From: Lepus europaeus
Lineage: Eukaryota > Chordata > Mammalia > Lagomorpha > Leporidae
Reading direction: 5' to 3'
DNA: 64,000 nucleotides
NCBI RefSeq assembly: GCF_033115175.1
Contig: NC_084835.1
Coordinates: 59,006,448 to 59,070,447, forward strand
The notes beneath the pieces are model-generated. The model saw nothing but the letters and a program-made list of their open reading frames with translations. It was not told the DNA's origin and did not search any database. Shown here one piece after another: positions 24,201-56,029 of this stretch; position 1 is the stretch's first letter, and the number at the start of each line of letters is the position of its first letter. Position numbers and translations under genes: made by a program.

Positions 24201-24566
24201 CTGCCATTGAGTAGCGTGAGATTTAGCTGATCATAAAAGTAATCAGGATAAACCTCCTACGTCTTTCGGATTACTGTGTGTGACCCGGCGTGGCGTGTGG
24301 CATGCTAGTGTGAACAGTCACGCTTTCTCGTGACTGAGCACTGCCATGCTTGTGCTCCGCCCCCCCTGACCCCTTCCTCCCGTGTGCGCCCCTGCTTTGC
24401 AGACTACTTCCTGGCCTCGGCCGGCTGCCACCAGGAGGCCGTGGAGCAGACGGTCATGGCTCTGCAGATGGATCGCGACAGCGACGTCAAGTATTTTGCT
24501 AGCGTCCTCCCAGCCAGTACCAAAATCTCTGAAGATGCCCTGAGCACGGCCTCCTCGACCTACTAG
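2837..24566 (+). CDS. PPP4R1: PPP4R1 (3' two-thirds), protein phosphatase 4 regulatory subunit 1; spliced, 10 coding exons
   Basis: PPP4R1 is a HEAT-repeat regulatory subunit of the Ser/Thr phosphatase PP4. It binds the catalytic subunit PPP4C and is known from the literature to direct PP4 to substrates, for example in NF-kB signalling. The window encodes the last ~601 residues of a protein of ~950; earlier exons lie before position 1. Exons: 2837-3363, 10049-10221, 11465-11560, 13572-13757, 15017-15178, 21065-21165, 22664-22784, 22882-23016, 23562-23703, 24403-24566. All introns are GT-AG and the frame joins through to a TAG at 24564-24566. The first two exons encode an acidic, Ser/Pro-rich linker that differs noticeably from the human protein as I recall it. 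The last seven encode C-terminal HEAT-like helical repeats that look nearly identical to human. The protein ends STASSTY. Identity is near certain; exact ends rest on splice consensus and frame only. Confidence 0.96.
3790..4383 (-). repeat. CSINE: Old CSINE split by a younger one
   Basis: The two halves, 3790-3923 (gtatcagctggttcactcc and onward) and 4260-4383 (aggaagctgaagtcaggagc and onward), join into one reverse C-repeat when the 3924-4259 insert and one copy of its target duplication are removed. Confidence 0.75.
3924..4259 (+). repeat. CSINE: Young CSINE with target duplication
   Basis: Head ggccagcgccgtggctcact, end cactctgcctgtcaaaaaaa. The flanking direct repeat aaaaccagttact is at 3911-3923 and 4260-4272. 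Confidence 0.95.
4387..4661 (-). repeat. CSINE: CSINE
   Basis: A T21 run, agatcttccatagctgcttc, then gggttgccggtgtcacagg and the inverted head cagcactggccccc. Confidence 0.9.
5475..5700 (-). repeat. L1 3'-end fragment, antisense
   Basis: Reads like the complement of an L1M-type 3' UTR: tttattggaatataattt, tcattgccaccacagtcagg, tggtgaacgctggtctattt and catgattttgccttttccag. Confidence 0.6.
5840..5965. repeat. Probable L1 fragment of rabbit type
   Basis: agtaaatataaatttccaaa followed by ccccataacttccctcccac resembles a stretch I associate with lagomorph L1 copies. Orientation and subfamily uncertain. Confidence 0.35.
6119..6430 (+). repeat. CSINE: CSINE (left arm of an inverted pair)
   Basis: Head aggggccagtgctgtggcat, CT-repeat, tail ctgcctttcaaacaaataaa. 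It abuts a reverse copy. Confidence 0.92.
6431..6712 (-). repeat. CSINE: CSINE (right arm of an inverted pair)
   Basis: GA-repeat, cttccatccactcactagtt, then ttggatgctggtgttgcagg and ccgatgccaaccccc. Confidence 0.88.
7212..7340 (+). repeat. CSINE: CSINE 3' fragment
   Basis: acacctggctctggcctggc, then tctttcaattaaatctttaa. Only the 3' part is present. Confidence 0.75.
7341..7638 (+). repeat. CSINE: Old CSINE
   Basis: cctgggttcaagtcctggct, aactcaagtaattgggtctc, gagtgaaccagtggatagga, then a long CT tract. Confidence 0.8.
7655..8002 (+). repeat. CSINE: Young CSINE with target duplication
   Basis: Head ggccggcgccgtggcttaac, end ctctgcctgtcaaaaataaa and AAAT repeats. Direct repeat agattcct at 7647-7654 and 8003-8010. 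Confidence 0.95.
10049..10221 (+). CDS. PPP4R1: PPP4R1 exon: linker, QVEVLSAALRASSLDAHEEA
   Basis: This 173-bp exon lies between the acceptor tgcccacag and the donor gag|gtaaca. CC at its start completes the split Ala codon, and 57 codons follow, ending SDAVE in phase 0. It encodes QVEVLSAALRASS and then an acidic stretch that includes ELPNCKISQDDSVPLI. It matches human PPP4R1 closely, as far as I can recall that sequence. Confidence 0.95.
10222..11464 (+). other. PPP4R1: PPP4R1 intron, 1.2 kb
   Basis: This GT-AG intron appears repeat-poor. No SINE, RNA gene or coding exon is recognisable on either strand. Confidence 0.85.
11465..11560 (+). CDS. PPP4R1: PPP4R1 exon: NMDSSLHYIHNDSDLST
   Basis: This 96-bp, phase 0-0 exon (32 codons) follows atcctgacag and precedes gtaagtg. 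It encodes NMDSSLHYIHNDSDLSTNSS and then FSPEEERKSKIQ, a Ser/Asn/Glu-rich segment of the linker. Because both ends are in phase 0, skipping it would remove 32 residues without a frameshift. Confidence 0.95.
12140..12430 (-). repeat. CSINE: Old CSINE
   Basis: tgtgaaaggcagagagagaa, aaccactggttcattttcc, gtctccagatgggtggcagg, then a decayed head. Confidence 0.75.
12985..13340 (+). repeat. CSINE: CSINE, full length
   Basis: Head ggctggcgctgtggcatagc, box B gttcaagtccc, a long CT tract and aaaataaataaatctaaaaa. Confidence 0.94.
13572..13757 (+). CDS. PPP4R1: PPP4R1 exon: start of the C-terminal helical region
   Basis: This 186-bp, phase 0-0 exon (62 codons) lies between cttcatag and gtgagg. It encodes DVVPQALLDQYLSMTDPSRA through NWHCLRETYETLASDMQ. 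The sequence appears identical to human over almost its full length, which marks the change from variable linker to constrained HEAT-repeat region. Confidence 0.96.
13758..15016 (+). other. PPP4R1: PPP4R1 intron, 1.3 kb
   Basis: This intron has no recognised repeat and no supported gene on either strand. Confidence 0.85.
15017..15178 (+). CDS. PPP4R1: PPP4R1 exon: HEAT repeat WKVRRTLAFSIHELAVILG
   Basis: This 162-bp, phase 0-0 exon (54 codons) follows tttctgcag and precedes gtaact. It encodes WKVRRTLAFSIHELAVILGD and then a second helical unit, DLVPIFNGFLKDLDEVRIGV. The pattern of WKVRR, then hydrophobic helix, then LDEVR, then helix is typical of HEAT repeats. Confidence 0.96.
15395..15592 (-). 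repeat. CSINE: Old CSINE fragment
   Basis: ccaccatgtggatggcaggg, ctcccagggtgcccactagc, cccagactcaggtacttcag. The tail half is absent. Confidence 0.65.
16626..16638 (+). promoter_or_regulatory. CTCF-like motif
   Basis: ccagcagggggca fits the CTCF core CCASYAGRGGGCR at nearly all positions. Occupancy cannot be seen from sequence. Confidence 0.3.
17497..17832 (-). repeat. CSINE: CSINE, full length
   Basis: Poly(T), aagattttatttatttattt, gagaggtcttccatccgctg, ending tgccatggcaccggccccc. Confidence 0.94.
17893..18296 (+). repeat. CSINE: CSINE with expanded internal microsatellite
   Basis: Head ggtctggcactggcacagca. The CT tract grew into CT/TA/CA repeats at 18148-18250, then ctgcctttcaaataaataaa. 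Confidence 0.92.
18148..18250. repeat. Compound (CT)n(TA)n(CA)n(TA)n microsatellite
   Basis: CT repeats run into TA, CA and TA repeats, then gagggg, a TA run and ccctc, within the CSINE pyrimidine region. Confidence 0.95.
19015..19250 (-). repeat. Possible MaLR-type LTR remnant
   Basis: ggtgctatagcagattacca followed by caaacctggggggctgaaac resembles the inverted end of a mammalian MaLR-like LTR. Too decayed to name. No viral gene present. Confidence 0.35.
19447..19735 (-). repeat. CSINE: CSINE
   Basis: tacatttatttgaaaggcag, gatcttccatctgctggctc, ending tggaatgctggcccacagg, with a shortened head. Confidence 0.88.
19736..20052 (+). repeat. CSINE: CSINE
   Basis: Head ggggccagcattgtggtgta, box B gttcaagaccc, tail tgcctttcaagtaaataaaa. 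It abuts a reverse copy. Confidence 0.9.
20558..20862 (+). repeat. CSINE: Old CSINE
   Basis: ctgggtttgagtcctgactc, ctcaggtagttgggtctctg, gggagtgaagcagcaaatgg, poly(A). Confidence 0.8.
21065..21165 (+). CDS. PPP4R1: PPP4R1 exon: HEAT repeat LLHIDKRREYLYQLQEF
   Basis: This 101-bp exon follows ttgcctcag and ends GA|gtaagt. It encodes LLHIDKRREYLYQLQEFLVT and then DNSRNWRFRAELAE, with the final Glu codon split (GA|A). NWRFRAELAE is the start of another HEAT repeat, continued in the next exon. Confidence 0.96.
21166..22663 (+). other. PPP4R1: PPP4R1 intron, 1.5 kb, GC-rich
   Basis: This GT-AG intron is GC-rich and free of CSINEs. It contains a (TG)n tract at about 22070-22096. Long chance open frames occur on both strands because stop codons are rare in GC-rich sequence. 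Confidence 0.85.
22070..22096 (+). repeat. (TG)n tract
   Basis: tgcgtgcgtg followed by tgtgtgtg; a short dinucleotide repeat. Confidence 0.9.
22664..22784 (+). CDS. PPP4R1: PPP4R1 exon: QLILLLELYSPRDVYDYL
   Basis: This 121-bp exon follows tgtttgcag and precedes gtatgt. Its first A completes the split Glu codon. Forty codons then encode QLILLLELYSPRDVYDYLRP through DKVSSVRWISYKL. The DKVSSVRWIS motif opens a further HEAT repeat. Confidence 0.96.
22882..23016 (+). CDS. PPP4R1: PPP4R1 exon: VSEMVKKLHMATPPTFGVD
   Basis: This 135-bp, phase 0-0 exon (45 codons) follows ctcctcctag and precedes gtacgc. It encodes VSEMVKKLHMATPPTFGVDL and on to CPKWSGRQAFVFVCQ. The intron before it is only 97 bp (22785-22881), the shortest in the window. 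Confidence 0.96.
23017..23561 (+). other. PPP4R1: PPP4R1 intron with a small tandem repeat
   Basis: This 545-bp GC-rich intron contains about 2.3 copies of a 33-34 bp unit at 23191-23270 and a CA/TG-rich stretch after it. Confidence 0.85.
23191..23270 (+). repeat. 33-34 bp tandem minisatellite
   Basis: Units start cgtggaccatgcctacccc at 23191, cgtggaccacgcctacacac at 23225 and cgtggaccgtgcc at 23258. The first two end gctgccgtccgta or gctgccatccgta. Confidence 0.85.
23562..23703 (+). CDS. PPP4R1: PPP4R1 exon: TVIEDDCLPMDQFALHLMPH
   Basis: This 142-bp exon follows ctgccgcag and ends G|gtaggt. It encodes TVIEDDCLPMDQFALHLMPH and then LLTLANDRVPNVRVLLAKTL to LLEK, plus the first base of a split Asp codon. 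NDRVPNVRVLLAKTL is a textbook HEAT B-helix pattern. Confidence 0.96.
23704..24402 (+). other. PPP4R1: PPP4R1 last intron
   Basis: This 699-bp GT-AG intron has no recognised repeats. An antisense open frame across 23309-24064 has no supporting features. Confidence 0.85.
24403..24566 (+). CDS. PPP4R1: PPP4R1 last coding exon and stop codon
   Basis: The exon begins after gctttgcag; AC completes the Asp codon. It encodes DYFLASAGCHQEAVEQTVMA and then LQMDRDSDVKYFASVLPAST, ending STASSTY with TAG at 24564-24566. Residues after KYFAS vary slightly from human (VLPAS against IHPAS as I recall). The coding part is 164 bp including the stop. Confidence 0.96.
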
Positions 24567-25406
24567 CAAAGCCGGGCCCGCGGTGTCTCTCCTGCCTCCG
24601 TGGGCGCTCCCGCACACGCGACCCGGGCCGGCCTTGGGCAAGGAGGCCCCTTCCTCTCTTGCAGACTCAATCGCAGGTACAAGTTGCCTGCACCTGATGC
24701 CAGGGATTCCAACAGTCAAGAGCAAGTACAGTAAACACTATTATCTTATCTTGACTTTAAGGGAAAATAATTTCTCAGAGGATTATAATTGTCACCGGAG
24801 CCTTAAATTCTTCTGTCTTCCTGACTGAATGAAACTTGAAGTGGCTGAGCATTTTCCTTGCGGAAGAGATGAGATTCCCAGAGACCTGCACTGCTTTCTC
24901 CTGGTTTTCTTTAACCACCGATACATGAAATTCTTACAGCCAGCAGGCGGACGCGAAAGAGACCTTCAGTATTAGCCCTGACCGTCTCCGCCAAGGCAAG
25001 GACCTGCCGGGGCGCGGGGCCAGCCGCCCAGCCCTGCCCCGCCCCGCCCCACGTGTGAATAGTTTTTGACGTGTATAAATGGGAAAGGAGATTTTTGGAT
25101 TTCTCCCAAGGGCTTGATGCTAACACTAAAGTAGAATCTGATTTTAACTCTCCGGTGCAGCACATTGCTGCATGCATTTACGGAACCTTCGCTGAGTATC
25201 TATGTCCTGATGTCTTTCATGCTGGTCATGACCTGAAGGAAATTTATTAGCACGCGTGTTGTATGTCAGGTGTTTTTAACTTGATCATGATCAGCTCTGA
25301 GGTGCAGCTTTCTTCACACACTGTACATACCTGTGACCACTCTGGGGAGTGTTGCAGTCCCTAATCATGCTCTTTAAAACCATTGGGGCACAAGTTCTCT
25401 TGTCCA

Positions 25407-25412
25407 AATAAA
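25407..25412 (+). promoter_or_regulatory. PPP4R1: Proximal poly(A) signal AATAAA of PPP4R1
   Basis: This canonical AATAAA sits in an AT-rich context 69 bp upstream of a second one. It could give a slightly shorter transcript. Confidence 0.5.
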
Positions 25413-25475
25413 ATTTATTAATAAGATCTATATAGAGAGATATATACACTTTTGATTGTTTTCTAGATGTCTGCA

Positions 25476-25481
25476 AATAAA
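25476..25481 (+). promoter_or_regulatory. PPP4R1: Distal poly(A) signal AATAAA of PPP4R1
   Basis: AATAAA in the context ctgcaaataaatgcaatttg is followed by the GU-rich stretch tgtgaccggtgttaatgg. That is the expected arrangement of signal, cleavage site and downstream element, so I infer the main mRNA end about 15-20 bp downstream. Confidence 0.7.
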
Positions 25482-25496
25482 TGCAATTTGTGACCG

Positions 25497-28400
25497 GTGT
25501 TAATGGTTAAGTATGAAATGGGGAGGCCAGATTAAAACACGTCTGTTCATGACTTTGGTGGTCTCTAGATCTGCCATGTTCCCTGGCTGGCGGGGTTTCT
25601 CCTGGCGGACAGCAGGGGCTCCCTGGGCCCCCTGAGCTGCCCGCAGTGAGGCCGCCTAGGGGTTAAAGCCGCTCAGAGCCCCGGTTTCTTCATCAGTGAG
25701 ATGAGAATCGGTAAGAGCTGCCCTGCTTCCCCTGGGTCGTCTTGTAGTCGGAAAGTGCTGTGTCATAGATGGCTCTGATGAGCCCAGGTCGAAGAGCCCT
25801 CGGCCTGAGTCCCCGTGGTGCTTCTCTGGGTTTACTCAGCCAGTGGGGGCTCCCCAGCCGGGCCGAATAGGTTCCCTTGAGCCTTGGTGTGGACTTGGGA
25901 ACATACGGCTGCTCTCTGCACACACTATTACACGTGAGCCTTTGGTTGGTGGTATGGCGTCACAACCCAGGTGTCTGCGCTCTGGAACGTGAGCGAACAC
26001 ATGAATGGAGAATGACAGATGCCGCCCAGACGGATGAGTGCCACCCGGCGGTCCGCGCGCCGTTGCACCTGTCAGTTTGCGGAAGTGGCCTCTGGGGTTC
26101 GCCGTGCGGTTGCCCAGGTGCGTTTCTCAGAGGGCAGCTCCGGCCTTACGCACGTCGCTCGGTCTCGTTCAGCTGAGCTTTGCAGGTCCATGCTGTTACA
26201 CACTTCGTCTCCCACAGTCTCGGAGTTACATCAGAATCACTAAGAGCCACAGGGTTTTCTGTTTGTTTTTTGTTTTGTGGTTTTTAAAGCAGAAGCAGTA
26301 ACTTCACGTACATTAGTGTAAAGAACTTGGGAAGTTGGACAGGCACAGGCCCAGGCTCTCCCCTCCGCACCGCTCTGGCTGTAGGGACACTCAGAGGTTT
26401 TTTCTGGCTGCCTGGCTGGCTTTCCCCAGCCACCAGGGACCTGCCTGCCTGTTGGGTGGCTTTGAGGGGCTGCTGGTCTGTGCCCTTTGTCTCGATGCCA
26501 TAAATGTCTACGATGCCAGACGGCTGTGGTTTCCCCAGAACCCTCCAACTCCGAATGGCTGTGGAGTTGGAGAATTCCTGCCGGCAGCCCTGCCCATGTC
26601 CTGAGCTGCCTGGGCTGCCCCGGACAAGCCTCTTGTCAGCTGGGCCGCCAGCAGCCCTGCAGGTGCAGGTCCCCGTGATCCTGGGGGTGCAGCCATTTCC
26701 AGGGTGTAGACTGCTCAGTACACCAGGGAGGGGCTGGGGCAGGGCCCCATCAGACAGCACGGGGCCAGATGGAGCCGCGATGAGGGCAGCAGGGGCCAGG
26801 CTGGGACCTGAGCTTCATGGGGCAAGTGTGGCAGCGTTTCTGTGCAAGGTTCCGGGAGACCCGGAAGCGGTTGAGCACCCCACCAACAGTCATACGGCCT
26901 CTGTGAAGTTATCCCTCACCCAACCAGAGAAGCAAGCAAGCCTGGTGGAGGTACATGAGAAACAGCAAGACTTTGCAGCCTCTGTTTTATTCTCATTCCT
27001 GCCTTTCATCCTGCAGAGTGTGGGAGCAGGACCCCTGGGGAAGGTGCGGAGGGCAGCGGCCTTGGGAAGCCCTGTGAGGGGCTTGGGGTGGGGCCACCCC
27101 TTCCAAAGGGCACTTGTGATGGGTTCTGAGTGACCAGGATGGGTGGGAGCCCACGGAGTTCACATGTGGGTTTCCCACCAGGAAACTGTATGCTGACTTC
27201 CATTAGCGTGGCGGGAGACACAACCCTCAAATTACTATTCTGGAAACTCCAAAATCAAGGTCATCTGGTGCTGTCTTGAAAATGAACACTTCCACCCTGA
27301 GGTTTGGCCTTCAGAACATTTTAACTGTAAACAGAAGTTCACAGTGTTACGTTTTCGTGTAAGGGAGGGAACGCCAGGAAGCCAATATAATTTCTTTGTA
27401 TTCTGTGGGTAGTTATTGCTTTTTGTCTTGGAGAAATTTCTTTAAGGGTTTCCTAGAAAACAAAAGCTCATTGCTGAAGGTTTTGTTCTGGCTGACCCTC
27501 TGCAGCATTCATTGCTGTGGGTTTACTTCCACCAGGTCTTCTCTTCTTTTAGGTCAACATTTGCTGATTCAAATTTGGCAAAAATTTACATTTTTAGTCC
27601 ATAACTTCAGCATATGAGTATTTCAACCTGATCAGATTTATTTCGCGTTAATGAAGCTACCATTGGACACAGGTCAGCTACCAAGTAGTGCTGTTGGATG
27701 TCCCACGGGACCATCAGGAGCAGCTCAAGAGACGCCAGCCTCCCTCCCGGAGACCTGGTGCCCTGACCTAACCTCCTGTGCAAGCAGTCTTCATGCCAGA
27801 GATGTGAGCAAGATTTTTCTTTTCACTGCCAAGTGGGAAACTGGAATTTTCTCAGCTGGCTACAGACATCCTCCCGAGGAGGAGGTGGTTCTTTGTCTCA
27901 CTGTCGCTGGAAGTTTCAGCAGACACCTCTCGCCCCAGGAGGGAGGCAGGACGGGGTGCATTCAATTCAGATTAGAGCCCTGCTTGTTTCTCCTCCCAAC
28001 CCCCCATATCTATCCATTCTGACCGCTGGACCCAGAGTGACCCCACAAAGGCCATGTGTGCAGTGACACTGGCGGTGGCACCAGCTGCTATTCGCAGCGC
28101 TCCTCCCACTTACAGAAGGGTGGGCAGTCAGGGTCACTGGGTTCATCTAGGAGGCCATATCTGCACCACAAAGACCACGCGAGCCACAAACAAGTGTGGG
28201 CCCGACACCCAGGCCAGGCGCCTTACCAAGTGCAGGAGTCCCCGTCAGGATTATTTTCAGCATCTTGCTGGTGGGAAGACAGAAGTTCAAAAAGCCACTT
28301 TTGCAGGTTTTGAATGAAGGGGCCACGACAAGGTAAGGTTCTCCTGGGTAAAGCCCCTGGGGCCCTCCAGTCCTGGCAGTTTCTGTGGCCACCACTTCCT

Positions 28401-29597
28401 GCTGGGACCTCACAGAAGACAGGATGTTGCCCTGGGCTGAGGCAGGAGCCAAGGGGAAGAATTTGTCTGGAACACAAATTAGAGCCTGCTGTAAGCAAGA
28501 GCCCTGTGTGCTGGCTGAACTAAAACAGCCTGCTCCGAGCCGTGGTCTAGCGGCTGCAGGGGCTCAGGATCGGAACAGCCTGTAAACCCCCTTGTTGCAG
28601 GCTAGGGGGCAGGAAGAGGGGGAGGGGTGCTCGCTGAACTCGGCAGGTAGTGTTCAGGGCTCCCGCGCCTTCCTCTGCCCGGGCTCATTCTTGCTGTCTG
28701 GGTCCCGTGACCTCACCTCACCTAGAACAGCTTGCTGATTGTACACGGAGGGGACACCACCACCTCACCTCCAAGCGCATCATGTTACCAAGGCCTGGTT
28801 ATGTGATGGGCTCAGGCCCTACCACTTGTGCCTCCCGTGAGAACGAGCGAGGCCTCCACCACGTCAGGGCTCAGACTGGAGACACGGAATCAGGACGGTG
28901 CCCTTGCCGAAAGCCCAGATGCAGCTCCATCTCCATCAGCCTGGCTGGACTCCAACGTGGAAGCCTAGAGTTGACTCAGTACGTGTTCAGTGTCCCATGG
29001 AACTAGCTGCAGGCACTGGTTCCCTCTGGGAGGCTGGCCCCAGTGCTCACACCGCACCACCGCCTCCAGGTCCGACGCTGAATGGCATCAGGCCAGGGTG
29101 TCCAAGACCTTTCAGAAACAAGAGCCTAACCAGGCCATACGTTTACCTAAGTTTAGCTCTCCAAAACAGAGAAGCCAAGCTGTTTGGGCTTGAAGTGAGT
29201 TTTCAATTGTGGCACTTTCAAGGAACCACAATCACTGTTCTAGACCAGCCTGACCCCGCACACTAGCTAAGGGGTGGCTGAGCGCTCGCTGCACGTGTGA
29301 GCTGCAGTCCTCTGAACCTATGAGCTGCACTGCGGCACAACGGGCCAAGCTCTTGCCTCCTGCACCCCAGAAGCTGCTCAGAGAAGGCACAGGCCCAGGC
29401 CGCAGGGCCGGGCTAAGGCAAGCTCGCAGAGCAGCAGCCACGTCTTTAAGGGCGAGGTTGAGGCAGGCTGCAGGCACAAGCCGGCGTTCGTGGCCGCCAC
29501 ACCTGCCTGGGTGACAGATTAAGTGGATGCCTTACTTGTAACCAGGACTCAATGGTGGTAAAGAACAAAAGCACCAAGACGCTGTTTTTTTTTTCCC
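25497..29597. other. Intergenic region between convergent PPP4R1 and RALBP1
   Basis: About 4.1 kb separates the inferred 3' ends. It is moderately GC-rich, has no recognisable CSINE or L1, and carries a MIR-like remnant near 25,670-25,780. Several open frames of 60-209 codons occur here, such as 26504-27133 on +. None resembles a protein I know and none has splice or promoter context. I see no supported gene or RNA. Confidence 0.6.
25670..25780 (+). repeat. MIR-like remnant
   Basis: The stretch ggtttcttcatcagtgagat resembles the MIR 3' core (CAGTTTCCTCATCTGTAAAATGGG). It is short and diverged. Confidence 0.4.
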
Positions 29598-30989
29598 AAA
29601 TGGCTGTTGAATTTATTTGCTTGATCAATAATGGTCCTGGCAAAAATGAGTTAACCAACGCTGAGACCTTTGTCATGAAATGCTAAATTTAAAAATCCAT
29701 GATACCATGATAGAAATTAGAGTTTACACAAACAAAAAGGAAACCATCACTATTGCCGGCAGATGTGAGATGAAGGTACTGACAGGACAGCTAGAAGGCG
29801 CTGGTACATTGGTATCTGACACCTGACCATATTTTCAGTCACCATAATATCTTCTCTCCAGATTTAAAAAAATAGTATGCTGATTTCTATAACAAAGCTT
29901 TTTTTCTCGTACAAAAATCAAATAATGGCCAACAAGTCACAACAGTGCAATAGGTAGAGGATAAAAAACCGCGTCGAACAGGTGCTGAAAATAAATACTA
30001 ACTGGGTGGGGGGGAGGAGGAGGAGAGCCCTCGGGTGGGGTTTGTCGTCACCACCTTAGTGCGTGTGGGGTTTGTCGGGAGCCCCGAGACCCGACCTGTC
30101 TCACGGTGCTACCCCGCCGGGAGAGCCCGGCCCCGGAAGCCGGCTCGTTCCAGGAAGGGGCCGCTTCTGGCGCTCCCCTTGTCAGTGGCGGCCGTGGGCA
30201 GCTTCCGGAGACCACACGGTGAGGGACAACTTTAGTTTGAGCATATACATATATACACACACGCACACCCCAAGAGCATATATATATGTATATGGCTTAT
30301 TCAGGCAGAGGGCCGCACGCACACTCGCCCGAGCAAGCAACCCCAGCCGCTCCGGTTTGTCCCGGGAGGTGGGTGGTGGTGGTGGTCAGGGCGGCGGCCC
30401 CCACGGGCCACCGCAGGGCGCAGGCCTTCGCGGATCGCTGGCAGTGACCGCCGCCTGCGAGCCCAGCGGGCCATCGGAGGTCGGGGCTCAGGGGCCGAGG
30501 GGAGTGGGAGGGCGAGGCGGCTCCCCGTGACTGTGTGATCTGCACCGAGAAGGTGTGAAAGGCACGAGCAAGAGTGACTCGGTACGGAGGCCCCGCGGGC
30601 GGGACGCGGGCGTCCCCAGCAGGCCGCAGGGACCTGGTTTGGTTCCCCCCCTGGAATGAGAAAGAGGTCCTGATTCCGCTGTGATACAAAAGCAAAGAAA
30701 GACGATTTTTGGTTTAAAAAGAAGCCACTCAAGGGTTAAAATAGTTACTTTAAGTTAACAAAGAAAATTAATCTTCAAATAAGCTGACACTATCTGGAAA
30801 ACTCATCCGTCCCTGCAAGCCCACGGGGCGCTGCTCCGTCCTCCGGCCCGGGCCGGGCGCCGCAGAGGAGCCGCCGGGAGCCGCCGCCGGAGCCGCCGCC
30901 GCCACCGCGCTGGCGGGAGGAGGAGCCGTCTTTACAGAATGTACAGTAAAGACCAGAGGCCGGAGGGCTCCGCGGGCGCCGCCAGCGGC
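29598..30989 (-). other. RALBP1: RALBP1 3' UTR
   Basis: About 1.4 kb on the - strand lies between the TGA (30992-30990) and the poly(A) signal at 29617-29612. It includes AT/CA dinucleotide-rich sequence at 30238-30298 and GC-rich sequence near the stop codon. The end is inferred from the signal. Confidence 0.65.
29612..29617 (-). promoter_or_regulatory. RALBP1: Poly(A) signal AATAAA of RALBP1
   Basis: The + strand TTTATT reads AATAAA on -, in the context gcaaataaattcaac. Downstream on - there is an A-run and then the GU-rich stretch cttggtgcttttg, a plausible cleavage and downstream element. I found no better AATAAA between here and the stop codon. Confidence 0.65.
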
Positions 30990-54118
<23,129 letters not shown>

Positions 54119-54126
54119 GCTGCCGC
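54119..54126 (-). other. RALBP1: RALBP1 5' UTR, portion in the first coding exon
   Basis: Eight bases (gcggcagc on -) separate a clean acceptor (cctcgtcag) from the ATG. The rest of the 5' UTR must lie in an exon further upstream, probably beyond position 64,000 because I see no CpG-rich promoter before the end of the window. Confidence 0.75.
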
Positions 54127-55365
54127 CTGACGAGGAAGGGAAGAGGTGCTCTGTGTTACCTGTCCATTACACCTGCACAGGGAGAAAAAACACAGCAGTC
54201 ACAACAGCAACCAAAGGGTACCAACATAATACACACCGCACAGCACTTAATCCTGCACTTAGAAACCAAAAAGTGTTCTCTCCACAAACCCCTCTTAAAA
54301 GTACTCTTTCCTTTTGTTACCTCCGGGCATTCCCTGCCTCACCCATTCCAGTTCCCAGAGCCAAGCCTGCCAGCATCTTCACTATTAGAAAAACAAACCA
54401 AATGATAATCAGAGTTGGAGCTCTCTTAAAACAAAATAGCTCTTGTTAAAAACAACTCACCATTGTAAGGGTTTCTTTTTGGCTGCTATCCAACAGAAAA
54501 TGACTATTTTTCCTTCAGTGATGAACTATGAATATTACATTAGAAAGACTACACACATAACTGTGTGAACAGTTCATTCATAATTAAAGTTTACATTAGC
54601 TAAAATGGTATATTTAACAATTCACATAGAGATCATTCACTGTAGTTCTATGGTGCATTCAATAAGTTCATGGATTGACAATAACTTATATTTTGCAAAG
54701 TAATTACACTGAAAGAAAGGAACCCTCATTTAACCAATCCTAAATTATACACAAAATAGTTTCACTACAACAGACTACAAAGGAGTCAGAGTTCAAAATT
54801 AGCCTGCTTCTTTTCCTCTGGAGACAGAAAGGATACAAAATGTAGTGCTGTATCACTCAACCACAGGGATCCATCCTGAGAGATGTGTCATCAGGAGAGT
54901 TTGTCCTGTGGCCATCACAGTGTGCTTAAACTCAGACAGCTACGACATAACTAGGCAACATCTTTGTGGGCCGTCGATGCATGTGGCCCACCATTGACCA
55001 AAATGTCCTAGCTTTGTTTTAAATTCACTTGGATTAGTTCTTATTCCTCTTTAGTTTCATTATGCATTCATCTGAAATACTACTGAAATAACTTTTTCTC
55101 TTTAAGGTTCTTTTTCACTTTATGGATATTTTTTTATTTAAAGAAACCCATAGGCCATAAGTGACAAATCTGGCAATCTAACCATAATCAATGTGAAAAG
55201 ACAAGCAAATGTGAAAAAAAACCTGCAAATTGTGATAGCTAATTTCTTTAAAAGATGAAAAATTCTAACAAGTCAATGTAAACAGATACAAATCAAGAGT
55301 ACTGGATGAAAGAGTGAACTGGAGTTCAGGAGAAAGTGAGGAATATGCACATGAAAACAAGGCTC

Positions 55366-55711
55366 GGCCGGCACCGCGGCTCAATAGGCTAATCCTCCGC
55401 CTTGCGGTGCCGGCACACCGGGTTCTAGTCCCGGTCGGGGCACCGATTCTGTCCCGATTGCCCCTCTTCCAGGCCAGCTCTCTGCTGTGGCCAGGAGTGC
55501 AGTGGAGGATGGGCCAAGTGCTTGGGTCCTGCACCCCATGGGAGACCAGGAGAAGCACCTGGCTCCTGCCATCGGATCAGCGCGGTGCGCCGGCCGCAGC
55601 GCACCAGCCACGGCAGCCATTGGAGGGTGAACCAACGGCAAAAAGGAAGACCTTTCTCTCTGTCTCTCTCTCTCACTGTCCACTCTGCCTATCAAAAAAA
55701 AAAAAAAAAAA
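55366..55711 (+). repeat. CSINE: Young CSINE with target duplication
   Basis: Head ggccggcaccgcggctcaat, poly(A) after cactctgcctatc. Direct repeat aaaacaaggctc at 55354-55365 and 55712-55723. Confidence 0.96.
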
Positions 55712-56029
55712 AAAACAAGGCTCAACTTCAGCACATAGGATCCACTTTAGGTAAGGAAGGGAAGAAACAGGAATTCACTAGACTACTAATGTAGAAATAA
55801 AAGCACAATATCTTGAAAGGTAATCTGGCAAGCTACTCTCTGATTCAGGAATTATTCTTTTAGGAAATTATCCTTCAGATACACTGTTACAAGAATACAA
55901 AGGCATACTTGTGAAAATATTCATTGCAGCACTGTATAAGCAAAACCAAAATAACCTAAGTGGCTCTCAATGGAATATCAGTTAAATTATCCAAACAATG
56001 GAACATAAAGCCTTATATATAATTTCTTT

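Larger units (their letters stand above)
24567..25496 (+). other. PPP4R1: PPP4R1 3' UTR
   Basis: About 0.9 kb follow the TAG to the last of two AATAAA signals. The first half is GC-rich, including a CCCCGCCCC-type run near 25034-25050. The distal part is AT-rich with tatata runs. The end at about 25,496 is inferred from the distal signal; cleavage is not visible in genomic sequence. Confidence 0.75.

Noticed and set aside
26504..27133. 209-codon open frame in the intergenic region
   Set aside because: The composition is low-complexity Pro/Gly/Ala, there is no recognisable domain and several overlapping frames are equally open. I would need RNA or conservation evidence.
29320..29370. Possible CSINE head (ctgcactgcggcacaacggg)
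   Set aside because: Only a short stretch resembles the head, and no body or tail follows. Chance similarity is likely.
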